From the NCBI RefSeq assembly GCF_001465835.2, contig NZ_CP013661.2, forward strand, positions 3,402,501-3,466,500: a DNA stretch of 64,000 nt. The letters run 5' to 3'. Origin of the DNA: Planococcus kocurii (lineage in GTDB: Bacteria; Bacillota; Bacilli; Bacillales_A; Planococcaceae). Positions 1 to 8,416 of this stretch are shown here, piece by piece (the stretch's first letter is position 1; each line of letters starts with the position of its first letter). The translations under genes were made by a program, and so were the position numbers. The notes beneath the pieces are model-generated. The model had not been told where the DNA came from. It searched no databases and saw only the letters and a list, made by a program, of their open reading frames with translations.

Positions 1-1
1 G

Positions 2-1699
2 ATTCCGTTGGACCAGTTTAAACAAGCGGATATCTTTCCTTATATTGACCGGGCAATCATTATCCATATTGCCAATAGCCTTTTAGAAAAGCTGGAAGAT
101 TACGAGGAATACAAAAAGCTGATCAAACTCAGAAGAGTGAAACATTATTATGATGACTATGAAGCCGTTTATGAGGCCTTATTCTATACAGTAGAAATGC
201 ATGAGTTTTATAACAATCACAAACAAGGTATCCCACAGTCTCAAGCAATAGATTTATATGAAGCTTATCTTAACGATTATCATAAAATGGATACGTACTA
301 CCGGAAGTTTTATGTGGCTTATGATGACGAAACCGATCATGAATTGTTGAAAAAACTTAAAGACATGGTCGAAAACCTGTATACAAATTGGTATATGGGG
401 GAGCTAAGTTCCCATTGGTCACAAGCAGTACGTCCGACATTAACTACAGATTGGTCATTGCCGGGAGTCCTAAAACAGCAAAACTTCTATTCTTCTGTCA
501 TCGCTCCTCATATGCGGAATAATGAACGAGTATTCGTCATTATCTCGGATGCGATGAGATATGAAGTAGGGGTTGAACTAGCGGAACGCTTAAATGCCGA
601 AACTACCGGGATTTCTGAAATCCAAAACATGCTTGGCGTTGTGCCTTCAGTGACAAAGCTTGGAATGGCCGCTCTTTTACCTCATCGGAATTTAGATTTT
701 GATGCAGGCGGGAAAGTGCTGGTTGATGGCAAAGATTCGTCGGGGCTGGAGAATCGCAGAAAAATCATCGAATCTCAAATAGAAGACAGTACTGCATTTC
801 ATTTCCAAGATGTCTTTTCAATGAATAAAGCTGCGCGCAGAGAAACCTTTAAGGGGAAAAAGCTGGTTTACCTGTATCATGACACGATTGATGCGATGGG
901 CGATAAAGCATCAACAGAAATTTATACATTCAATGCAGTGGAAGCTGCCTTGAACCAACTTTATGACTTAGTGAAAATGATCAAAGATGATTTAAGCGGA
1001 ACGAATATCTATATCACAGCTGATCATGGCTTCTTGTATCAACGTGATGCTTTGGAAGAAAGCGATAAGATGGATAAAGAATCCTTGGATGCATTGGAAA
1101 TCAAGCGTCGTTATATCCTGGCGAAGGAAAAGCGGGATGTATCCGGTCAATTAGCGATTGATCTATCATCTGTAGTGAAAAACGATCAGCAATTGACAGC
1201 GTATGTACCGAATGCAACGATCCGCTATAAAATTCAAGGTTCGGGTGTCAATTTTGTTCACGGTGGAGCAAGCTTGCAAGAAGTGGTCATTCCGCTCATA
1301 TCGTTCAAAAACAAGCGGACGGGGCAAAAAGGTTCGCAAGCCATTCGGAAGATCGACATTAAATTAACGAATACGACAAGAAAAATCACAAACAGCATCT
1401 TCAATTTGGAATTCTTCCAGACAGAAAAAGTCGGAGACAAAACGGCACCACGGACCGTCGCGATTCATATGACTGATGAAGAAGGAACGATCTTATCGAA
1501 TGAAGAAACGATTATCGGGGATCGTCCTTTTGAGAATCCGTCTGATCGCACATTCAAACTTCGCTTTGTGTTAAGAAGCATTACCTACGATCGCAACAAG
1601 AGCTATTATTTACTTATTAAAGATACTGAAACAGGATTGGTCACTGACAAAATACCTTTTACCATCAATCTTGGGATAGTGAGTGATTTTGATTTTTAA
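2..1699 (+). CDS. pglZ: BREX phosphatase-like protein PglZ (5' truncated by window edge)
   Basis: This is the C-terminal part, about 565 codons, of a PglZ-domain protein. PglZ is a core BREX phage-defence component with an alkaline-phosphatase-like fold. The reading frame is open from base 2, so the start lies outside the window; the TTG at base 8 is internal. Visible metal-site signatures are SDAMRYE near fragment residue 180 and TADHGFLY near residue 336, which fit the alkaline phosphatase superfamily. The last 150 or so residues form a beta-rich domain ending in VSDFDF. brxL begins 16 bases after the stop, so the two are co-transcribed. The pglZ-brxL order is the usual 3' end of a type 1 BREX operon. 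The upstream BREX genes (brxA, brxB, brxC, pglX) would lie to the left and cannot be seen here. Confidence 0.9.
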   Translation: MPLDQFKQADIFPYIDRAIIIHIANSLLEKLEDYEEYKKLIKLRRVKHYYDDYEAVYEALFYTVEMHEFYNNHKQGIPQSQAIDLYEAYLNDYHKMDTYYRKFYVAYDDETDHELLKKLKDMVENLYTNWYMGELSSHWSQAVRPTLTTDWSLPGVLKQQNFYSSVIAPHMRNNERVFVIISDAMRYEVGVELAERLNAETTGISEIQNMLGVVPSVTKLGMAALLPHRNLDFDAGGKVLVDGKDSSGLENRRKIIESQIEDSTAFHFQDVFSMNKAARRETFKGKKLVYLYHDTIDAMGDKASTEIYTFNAVEAALNQLYDLVKMIKDDLSGTNIYITADHGFLYQRDALEESDKMDKESLDALEIKRRYILAKEKRDVSGQLAIDLSSVVKNDQQLTAYVPNATIRYKIQGSGVNFVHGGASLQEVVIPLISFKNKRTGQKGSQAIRKIDIKLTNTTRKITNSIFNLEFFQTEKVGDKTAPRTVAIHMTDEEGTILSNEETIIGDRPFENPSDRTFKLRFVLRSITYDRNKSYYLLIKDTETGLVTDKIPFTINLGIVSDFDF

Positions 1700-1715
1700 T
1701 AGAAGAGGTGTGTAA

Positions 1716-3773
1716 ATGGAAGGGAAAACGGAAGTGTCTTTAACAGTTGATCTGGATAAAAAGCTGAATCACACATTTGCGGGACGTGTGGTTCGAAAAG
1801 ACTTGACCAAGCTAATCAAAGAAGGCGCCAATGTGCCGGTCTATGTGCTGGAGTATTTACTCGGCATGTATGCAGCGACTGATGATGAAGACAGCATCAA
1901 AGAAGGCGTTGAACGTGTTAAAAAAATCCTTTCAGATAATTTTGTCCGTCCGGATGAAGCGGAAAAAATTAAATCTCGCATACGCGAGCTGGGCCAATAC
2001 TCCATTATCGATAAAGTCTCCGTTGTTCTGAATCCGAAGTTGGATATTTACGAAGCTGAATTCTCCAATTTAGGCTTAAAAGGGGTGCCAGTCGGCTCCA
2101 ATTTCGTCAAAGAATTCGACAAGCTATTGGTCGGGGGGATTTGGTGTATGGTGAAAGTGGATTATTATTACGATGAAGAAGCACGTAATAATAATCCTTT
2201 CAGCGTCAGCAGCCTGCAGCCGATTCAGATGCCGAATATGGATATCCAAGAGATTTTCGAAGGCAGAAAAGAATTTACTAAGGATGAGTGGATTGATGTC
2301 TTGATCCGCTCGACAGGCATGGAGCCGACGCAATTGGAAGACCGTGTTAAATGGCATTTGTTGCTGCGTCTCGTACCTTTGGTTGAGAATAACTACAATA
2401 TGTGTGAGCTGGGGCCACGAGGTACCGGGAAGTCACATGTCTATAAAGAAATTTCACCTAACTCTATTTTGGTTTCAGGTGGGCAATCTACAGTAGCCAA
2501 TCTGTTTTACAATATGACATCCCGAAAAATCGGGCTTGTTGGCATGTGGGATTGTGTCACGTTTGACGAAGTGGCTGGCATCCGTTTCAAAGACAAAGAC
2601 GGTATTCAAATCATGAAAGACTATATGGCATCGGGTTCTTTTGCTCGAGGCAAAGAAGAAAAAAATGCCAGTGCGTCAATGGTTTTCGTCGGAAACATCA
2701 ACCAAAGCGTCGATGTTTTATTGAAAACTTCTCATTTGTTTGCACCTTTCCCTGAAGAGATGGCAAATGACTCGGCATTCTTTGACCGTATGCATTATTA
2801 CCTGCCAGGTTGGGAAATTCCGAAAATGCGTCCGGATTTCTTTACGGATAAATACGGCTTTATTGTGGATTATATCGCGGAGTTTTTTCGGGAAATGCGC
2901 AAACGTTCATTTGCCGATTCGGTAGACAAATACTTTAAATTAGGGAATAACTTGAACCAGCGGGACACTATTGCGGTCCGTAAGACCGTATCTGGTATGG
3001 TCAAATTGATTTATCCAAATGGCATTTATACAAAAGAAGACATCGAAGAAATCTTGAAATATGCTTTGGAAGGACGCCGCCGCGTCAAAGAGCAGCTGAA
3101 GAAAATCGGTGGCATGGAGTTTTACGATGTCATGTTCTCTTATATCGATAAGGAATCATTAGAGGAAGAATATACATCAGTGCCAGAACAGGGCGGCGGC
3201 AAACTGATACCTGAAGGCATGGGCAAGCCGGGCCATGTGTACGTGGCTGGACATGGGCACTCAGGGATGATTGGTGTCTATAAACTCGAAAATGAAGTGG
3301 TGAGCGGAACAGGGAAGTTTGATAAGTCTGGTGTAAGTTCTTCACGAGAGGCGAGGGAAAGCTTAGATACCGCCTTCCGTTTCTTTACAGCCAACAGCAA
3401 AAGCATCAGTAATACCATCGCAATCAAAACGAAGGATTACCTGATGCATATCAGTGATCTTCAAGGAATCGGCCTTACCGATGAACTGGCAATCGCGGAA
3501 TTGATCGGCCTGTGTTCAGGTGCACTCGATAAACCGGTCCAAGAAAGCACCATCGTCATTGGGAACATGACCGTTGGCGGAACGATTGCGAAAGTAGAAG
3601 AGTTCGCCAATGTATTGCAGGTGTGTGTAGATGCGGGAGCCAAGAAAGTCTTGATCCCAGCTGCATCGGTCATGGACTTGCAGACGGTACCGCCTGACTT
3701 GTTGGTGAAAGTGCAACCTGTGTTTTATTCGGATCCTGTTGATGCGGTTTATAAGGCTTTGGGGGTAAATTGA
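1716..3773 (+). CDS. brxL: BREX Lon-like AAA+ protein BrxL
   Basis: The 685-aa product matches BrxL, the Lon-like ATPase of type 1 BREX. A P-loop (GPRGTGKS) sits at about residues 233-240 and is followed by a Walker-B-like stretch with FDEVAGI. The C-terminal 130 residues resemble a Lon protease domain, including the IGNMTVGGTI segment. The ATG is preceded by AGAAGAGGTG, and the length is typical of the family. BrxL is known to be a DNA-associated AAA+ protein required for BREX in several hosts; whether it cleaves peptides is uncertain. It is the last recognisable BREX core gene here. The next gene follows after a 30-base gap and probably belongs to the same transcript. Confidence 0.93.
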   Translation: MEGKTEVSLTVDLDKKLNHTFAGRVVRKDLTKLIKEGANVPVYVLEYLLGMYAATDDEDSIKEGVERVKKILSDNFVRPDEAEKIKSRIRELGQYSIIDKVSVVLNPKLDIYEAEFSNLGLKGVPVGSNFVKEFDKLLVGGIWCMVKVDYYYDEEARNNNPFSVSSLQPIQMPNMDIQEIFEGRKEFTKDEWIDVLIRSTGMEPTQLEDRVKWHLLLRLVPLVENNYNMCELGPRGTGKSHVYKEISPNSILVSGGQSTVANLFYNMTSRKIGLVGMWDCVTFDEVAGIRFKDKDGIQIMKDYMASGSFARGKEEKNASASMVFVGNINQSVDVLLKTSHLFAPFPEEMANDSAFFDRMHYYLPGWEIPKMRPDFFTDKYGFIVDYIAEFFREMRKRSFADSVDKYFKLGNNLNQRDTIAVRKTVSGMVKLIYPNGIYTKEDIEEILKYALEGRRRVKEQLKKIGGMEFYDVMFSYIDKESLEEEYTSVPEQGGGKLIPEGMGKPGHVYVAGHGHSGMIGVYKLENEVVSGTGKFDKSGVSSSREARESLDTAFRFFTANSKSISNTIAIKTKDYLMHISDLQGIGLTDELAIAELIGLCSGALDKPVQESTIVIGNMTVGGTIAKVEEFANVLQVCVDAGAKKVLIPAASVMDLQTVPPDLLVKVQPVFYSDPVDAVYKALGVN

Positions 3774-3803
3774 ATTATTTCAATTTAAGAGGGAGGGATA
3801 ACA

Positions 3804-5003
3804 CTGATAAATAAAACGAGAATATTCATCAGCTCTGCTTTTGAGGAAGATTTAAAGAAACCAAGAAAGTTTATAAAGACCCATCTAGAAATTAGCGGAC
3901 ATGAGGTGCCGATTTTTGAAGATGGAGATTTCGGATCATGGGAAAAAGATACGTTGGAACAATGTTTGACTGTTGTAAAGTCGAGCGATGTGTTTGTTCT
4001 CTTGGTTAATAAAAAGGCTGGTGCAGGTCAGCAGTTGTTGCAAGGAAATGTTACTCCAACATATTTAGAATACAAAGCAGCTTTAGCAGAAAAAAAGCAT
4101 ATATTAACGTTTGTTACCCCTGAAATAAAGAAGAATTTCATGTATCTCAAAGATGATTTAGAAAGAATAAATCAGGAGTTCTTAGAAACTAACCACCGTT
4201 TACCGGATTCACCATTTGATCCGTTTGAAAAATGGATAGAAAAAGAATTAAATGATGGTGGATTTATTAGTAACTTTCTAAAAATAGCAGACCCTTTTGT
4301 ATGGGCCTTTCTTTTCGATGTTTACAAAGATAGAAATTGGCTTTATGAATTTGATATTTCGGAATCAGAAAAGAATGCAATAAAAATATCCGAATTACTA
4401 AGCACTTCGTTGCGTTCAGTTGTAGATTTAATTGCCAATAGGGAAGTTTTAGAACAATTACAAAATCAAACTTCTTATTTATTAAATTATGCAGAACAGA
4501 GTTTAGAAATGTTGAGCGAAAGAAACCTTATCACAAGAAATGGGAAAAATGATTGGTCCGAATTTTTAACTCAAGCAATTTTATTCTTAAATAGACCTGC
4601 GAATATCATCCAGGCGGCTACTTTTAATCCAACAATAGTTAATACTATTACAGGTTGTTTTGCTGCTTCGCTTTATGCATACGATCAAGAAGATAGTCTA
4701 ATGTGCATTGGAATTGCTGGTGATATTTCTGCTCAGAATGCATTTAAATTAACTGAAAGCAATGTTTTCGTAGTAGACGCATACACTAAGAATGAAAAAT
4801 TAATTGCATATCGGGAAGAAAAACAAACTCTATATATTACCGAGCCTTTGGGTGAATCGGTTCTTTGTCTCCATTTCTCATTAGAGGAAAAATGGACAGA
4901 AGAACAGGTCATAGCGTATGCAGAAGAGATAGAGCATGCTATAATAAATAAAAATGAATATTTTTTAGATTTTATAAGGTTATTAATAGGAGGGAGAATA
5001 TGA
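3804..5003 (+). CDS. DUF4062 (TIR-like) protein with probable CTG start
   Basis: The recognisable N-terminus (INKTRIFISS, then a GSWEKDTLEQC stretch) fits DUF4062, a TIR/SLOG-like fold found in defence and signalling proteins. This conserved start lies upstream of the first ATG, GTG or TTG. The frame opens after a TAA at 3786, and the only plausible start is CTG at 3804, six bases after GGGAGGG (3791-3797). That gives 399 aa. Residues about 1-110 form the DUF4062 part, then a charged helical middle. The last 150 residues have a pattern compatible with a GAF-like sensor, which is an inference. It lies directly after brxL and overlaps the next gene by four bases, suggesting an accessory BREX or independent defence module. 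Its codons are more AT-rich than those of brxL, consistent with separate acquisition. Confidence 0.75.
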   Translation: MINKTRIFISSAFEEDLKKPRKFIKTHLEISGHEVPIFEDGDFGSWEKDTLEQCLTVVKSSDVFVLLVNKKAGAGQQLLQGNVTPTYLEYKAALAEKKHILTFVTPEIKKNFMYLKDDLERINQEFLETNHRLPDSPFDPFEKWIEKELNDGGFISNFLKIADPFVWAFLFDVYKDRNWLYEFDISESEKNAIKISELLSTSLRSVVDLIANREVLEQLQNQTSYLLNYAEQSLEMLSERNLITRNGKNDWSEFLTQAILFLNRPANIIQAATFNPTIVNTITGCFAASLYAYDQEDSLMCIGIAGDISAQNAFKLTESNVFVVDAYTKNEKLIAYREEKQTLYITEPLGESVLCLHFSLEEKWTEEQVIAYAEEIEHAIINKNEYFLDFIRLLIGGRI

Positions 5004-5206
5004 ACAAAGAAACTGTCAATTATAAAAGTTCAGGATCTGTAGTTGTTAAACGTTCCCCTGTAGTAAAAATTAAAGGCCATAAAAATTCTGCTGACTTTCA
5101 TAAATCAGTGTCTCAAAACATCCACTCTTTAAATAGAGTACTAAAAGAATCTAATAAAATTATACCAATTACTAATAATGTGATAAAAAGTGAAATTTCT
5201 AAGTAG
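5000..5206 (+). CDS. Small unknown protein coupled to the DUF4062 gene
   Basis: A 68-aa protein that I do not recognise. The ATG overlaps the stop of the DUF4062 gene (ATGA) and is preceded by a very strong AGGAGGGAGAAT site, so translational coupling is likely. The product is basic and polar, with many Lys, Ser, Asn and His and no predicted membrane segment. The C-terminal half (HSLNRVLKES and after) looks helical. A strong terminator 45 bases downstream closes the transcript. The arrangement suggests a small partner, such as an inhibitor, adaptor or antitoxin, for the DUF4062 protein; the sequence alone does not show which. Confidence 0.6.
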   Translation: MNKETVNYKSSGSVVVKRSPVVKIKGHKNSADFHKSVSQNIHSLNRVLKESNKIIPITNNVIKSEISK

Positions 5207-5250
5207 CTATTTGTACATTTTTCTTACTATCGAAAGAATTCTCATAGCCT

Positions 5251-5299
5251 AAAAGCTCCTACTGGAAACGAATTTTTTTCCAGTAGGGGCTTTTTTTTT
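5251..5299 (+). terminator. Intrinsic terminator of the BREX/DUF4062 operon
   Basis: A long hairpin with arms AAAGCYCCTACTGGAAA-like and its complement is followed by nine T residues. It closes the rightward operon. Confidence 0.9.
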
Positions 5300-5418
5300 G
5301 ATTTTAGAGGAGTTGTGGGGAGCTAATATTCTTTCAAAAAGACCAATTGTTAAGTAATGAAAAATATTCTATAATACAGCCATCTATCAAATTTCGATAT
5401 TACTTTGCTCGTCCATAT

Positions 5419-5426
5419 ACTTCTGT
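5419..5426. repeat. Target-site duplication, left copy
   Basis: ACTTCTGT here and again at 7299-7306 flank the insertion sequence exactly. An 8-bp duplication is typical of the ISL3 family. Confidence 0.88.
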
Positions 5427-5464
5427 GTAAGCGTCCAATAGGTTCTTTCCAACGTTAGTTGAAT
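5427..5464. repeat. Left terminal inverted repeat of the IS
   Basis: Pairs with 7261-7298 with 36 of 38 positions identical. The transposase stop codon (5455-5457) lies inside it. Confidence 0.92.
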
Positions 5465-7210
5465 TTGCGGACTTCTAGTAATAGAAGCTTATTTCGTAGA
5501 AGAGCGAAACTATTGCGGTCATACATGATTCGCTTGATGGTTTTCAACTTATTGACACTGCCCTCAGCTAATCCGTTACTATAGGGAAGTGTACAGGCAT
5601 TTTCAACTGCCTTGATATCTTTTTTCATTCCATTTAGGAAACTTTTCAATTCAGCTAATTCTAGGCTTTCCGTCTCTGCAATCCATGTATGGAGGATCTC
5701 TTTCTTACCTGATTTAAGAATCTTTTTGAAATCCCAAATTAGATCGAGTAATGTACCGATCAATGGATACTGCTGAATACTATTTTCAACTTGTTCAAAA
5801 GAAATATCTTTCACTTTGTTAAGTGGCTTGTAGAGTAACTTTATTAGCCACTTTCTCTCAATAACCTCTGTGGCATCAGTAGAGGCCTCTTTTTTAAAAT
5901 CTCTTCCCAGCCTTTTTTCTTTCGCAATGAATTGTCTAATCGCCGCTTCTGAGCCCGTGTATCCTTTCTGACGAATGAAAGCATGGATTTCTTTATATGT
6001 GGTTCCTTTTGTCCGCAAGGTCAGCACTTCATTTCTGAAAGGAGATAATTTCCCAGGCCGCCGTACGCCGTATTGACCATTAATTGGATTGAAATCAGAA
6101 GCTAAATAGTTGGTTATGGTCTTATGGGTATAGCCTGTTTTGTCGACTATCTTCCGCGTGCTGTAACCCTTTTTATGCATACTTCTTACTTCTTCAGCTT
6201 TCTCCATGACTTTGCGGATAGCTTCTTGATGTTCGCGGCCACGTTGATCAGCTGCATCTTCCGGGATGTCTTCTTCACGCATGTTCATATATTTACGAAT
6301 GGTCTGAAGGCTGAATTTTGTTTGAGATCGGATATCTTGCAGGGTGCGTCCTTCGGACGCCAAAGATTTAACCAATAAAATTTTTGTGCGTCTTGAAGGG
6401 GTATGAACGAGTAGTTCGTTCATCGCATGCTGTCCCTTGGTTAAGGGGATAATAATCCGTCCAGCTACCGTGTTCTGCATACAGAGTGTGAGAGCATCGA
6501 TCAACCTTTTAATCAAATGAAATCGATCACTGATATGATGGGCGTCGGGATGAGCTTGCCGAATTGCAGCAGCATAAGCCGGAGAACCGTCCCTTGAAAC
6601 AAATTGGATATTGGGAAATAGCGAAAGCCATATAGCCACGTCTTTTCTTTCTCTTGATTCAATCAAATCAATGACCCGGCCATTTTTCAGATCTATCATG
6701 AGTGTTCCATAGTTTTGTCTTTTTTTTAGTGCGAAATCATCAATACAGATGGCTTTAATCGCCTCTTTATTGATCGGGATAATGCTTTTTTTTTTGATAA
6801 TTACAGATGGTACTCTTTTTGACATCGACTACATGTTGCGATAGATAGGCCGCGGCCGAAACAGAACTTTGAGTAAGGGAAACCTCAAGTATCGTTTCTT
6901 TCAGTCTCTGAGTTTTCTTCGCATTATGGTCTATAAAATGAAAAGTTTCGGCAAATGTTGTCCGGTGACAGGCCATATTATCGCAAAACAGTTTCCGGTT
7001 CAAAAGTGTAATGATTACCTTTTTATCTTGAATGGGTAAATCTTGAAAACTTCGGCTATAACGAGAGTGAACGCGAGAAGAAGTTTGTTGGCAAGAAGGA
7101 CATACACATTCTTTTCGGGTAGAAATCACAGAAAAACGAATAATATCGTCCGAGATATCGATACCGCTACAACTTAGATGTTCATCCAGTAATGTCATGA
7201 GTTCTTCCAC
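5455..7210 (-). pseudogene. ISL3-family transposase, split at an A10 run
   Basis: Two overlapping leftward frames (7210-6767 and 6825-5455) together make one transposase of about 585 aa. The first holds an N-terminal zinc-finger-like region with CPSC. The second holds the DDE-type catalytic region (AICIDDFALKKR; then DRFHLIKR; then a C-terminal GLAEG with the expected Glu). The switch falls at ten consecutive A on the coding strand (6795-6786). Removing one A reads straight from NYQKK into SIIPINKE, restoring the full protein. Either this copy is a frameshifted pseudogene, or transcriptional slippage on A10 yields some A9 or A12 transcripts and a working enzyme. A ribosome site lies upstream of 7210. 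Confidence 0.88.
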
Positions 7211-7260
7211 AGGGCATCTCTCCTATGATTTTTTCTCCACTATAACAGAATATACCGATA

Positions 7261-7298
7261 ATTCAACTAACAGTGGAAAGAACCTATTGGACGCTTAC
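7261..7298. repeat. Right terminal inverted repeat of the IS
   Basis: Inverted copy of 5427-5464. It lies just upstream of the transposase start. Confidence 0.92.
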
Positions 7299-7306
7299 AC
7301 TTCTGT
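7299..7306. repeat. Target-site duplication, right copy
   Basis: Second copy of ACTTCTGT, matching 5419-5426. Confidence 0.88.
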
Positions 7307-7630
7307 CGTATTTCCGCTAAGGTTTTCCCTGATGCTTCATGGACAGCAAATACATAGGTTTGGATACTAGACCAGCCATATAGACCTTTTAACCATTTTT
7401 GCATAGAGGAAATCTCCCCGTTAGTTTCAACCAGCCCATTGTCCAGCAATATCGCTGTCTCAGAACGATCTTTGGCTCTGATGGTATCACCAGGCTTTAC
7501 CACACCCCATTCAAGCATAGCGTCTATCTTAGGTAATACTCGCTTGGTCAATCCAGATTTCTGTTTTTTGGTTGAAATGCTTTTCTCTAAGAAGTTTATA
7601 TAGTAATCGGTGTATTCATTTAACGGCAAG

Positions 7631-7652
7631 ATCTTGGCAACATCTTGGCAAC
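7631..7652. repeat. 11-bp tandem duplication that breaks the nuclease gene
   Basis: ATCTTGGCAAC occurs twice head to tail. Removing one copy joins the reading frames on either side (NVAKILPLNEY), so the duplication is a frameshift mutation. Confidence 0.88.
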
Positions 7653-8416
7653 ATTCAAAACAATTGATCCCTGAATTCTGTAAGGGATCAATTTAAAACA
7701 GCTGATGTCCACGCCGCTGTCATTTAACCACGCAACTGCTGATAAAGTCTGTTCATCGAAATCAGAAGCAACCAAGACGATTTTCTGTTTTTTGTTAAAT
7801 TGTTCGATTGCTGAATTGACTTCCAAGAAATTATTTAAAATTCTTGTACCCAGTTCACTGCTTGTCAAAGAAGGATAATCATATTCAGACCTATGTTTTT
7901 CAACATAGGGACTGAAAACTTTATTCACTAGATCCTCCATGTCCACGATGGTGGCATAACTGGCAGCATAGCGAATAGCTTAGAATTCAAATGCTTCTTT
8001 ACGGTTCTCTATATCTTTACGGTCTCGCTTGATTTCGATCACCACGATATTGCCCTTATCATCTACGGCAGTCAGATCGCTTCGTCCGTTCGAAGCGTTG
8101 CGGACTTGCTGGCCAACAACAAGCATAGATTCTTCCTCATCGCATATCATTTCAATGTTTTTCCTCAGTAATTCTTCAATTTGATTTTCTGTGATATCCA
8201 GTTCTGAAAAACTGATTGCTTCAATCTTTTCTGAAGTAGAACCTGAAATTATATACATAGGCATAAGTCCTTTCCTAAGAAATATGGAAAAATAATGAAT
8301 TGATAATTTTGAATTTTTGTCAATAAGACCTAGGGATATGTTACCATTTACTAAAATACATAATAAAGAATTTCAGCTTATTTATTTTAAAAACATAAGA
8401 GAAGGTAGGACTTTCC

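Larger units (their letters stand above)
5427..7298 (-). mobile_element. Complete ISL3-family insertion sequence (1872 bp)
   Basis: The element is bounded by 38-bp terminal inverted repeats differing at two positions (5427-5464 and 7261-7298), both starting GTAAGCGTCCAATAGG, and by the 8-bp direct repeat ACTTCTGT. It carries a single leftward transposase, interrupted by a homopolymer frameshift. The intact ends and perfect target duplication indicate a recent insertion. It landed in the last dozen codons of an already damaged nuclease gene. Confidence 0.93.
5387..8264 (-). pseudogene. Broken PD-(D/E)XK/RAMA-type nuclease gene (three lesions)
   Basis: One leftward gene can be rebuilt from three open segments (8264-7980, 7979-7620, 7629-7299) plus an 11-codon tail beyond the insertion sequence (5426-5387, ending in TGA). 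Lesion one is an in-frame TAA at 7982-7980 where CAA (Gln) fits the context. Lesion two is an 11-bp tandem duplication at 7631-7652 that shifts the frame. Lesion three is the ISL3 insertion near the 3' end; the two sides join in frame as EIRQK/YMDE across the 8-bp target duplication. The N-terminal part has a NucS/DUF91-like nuclease core (SDLTAVD then VIEIKRD). The C-terminal part resembles the RAMA domain of restriction systems. The family fits DNA restriction or modification. It is divergent from the GmrSD-like gene. Confidence 0.85.
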
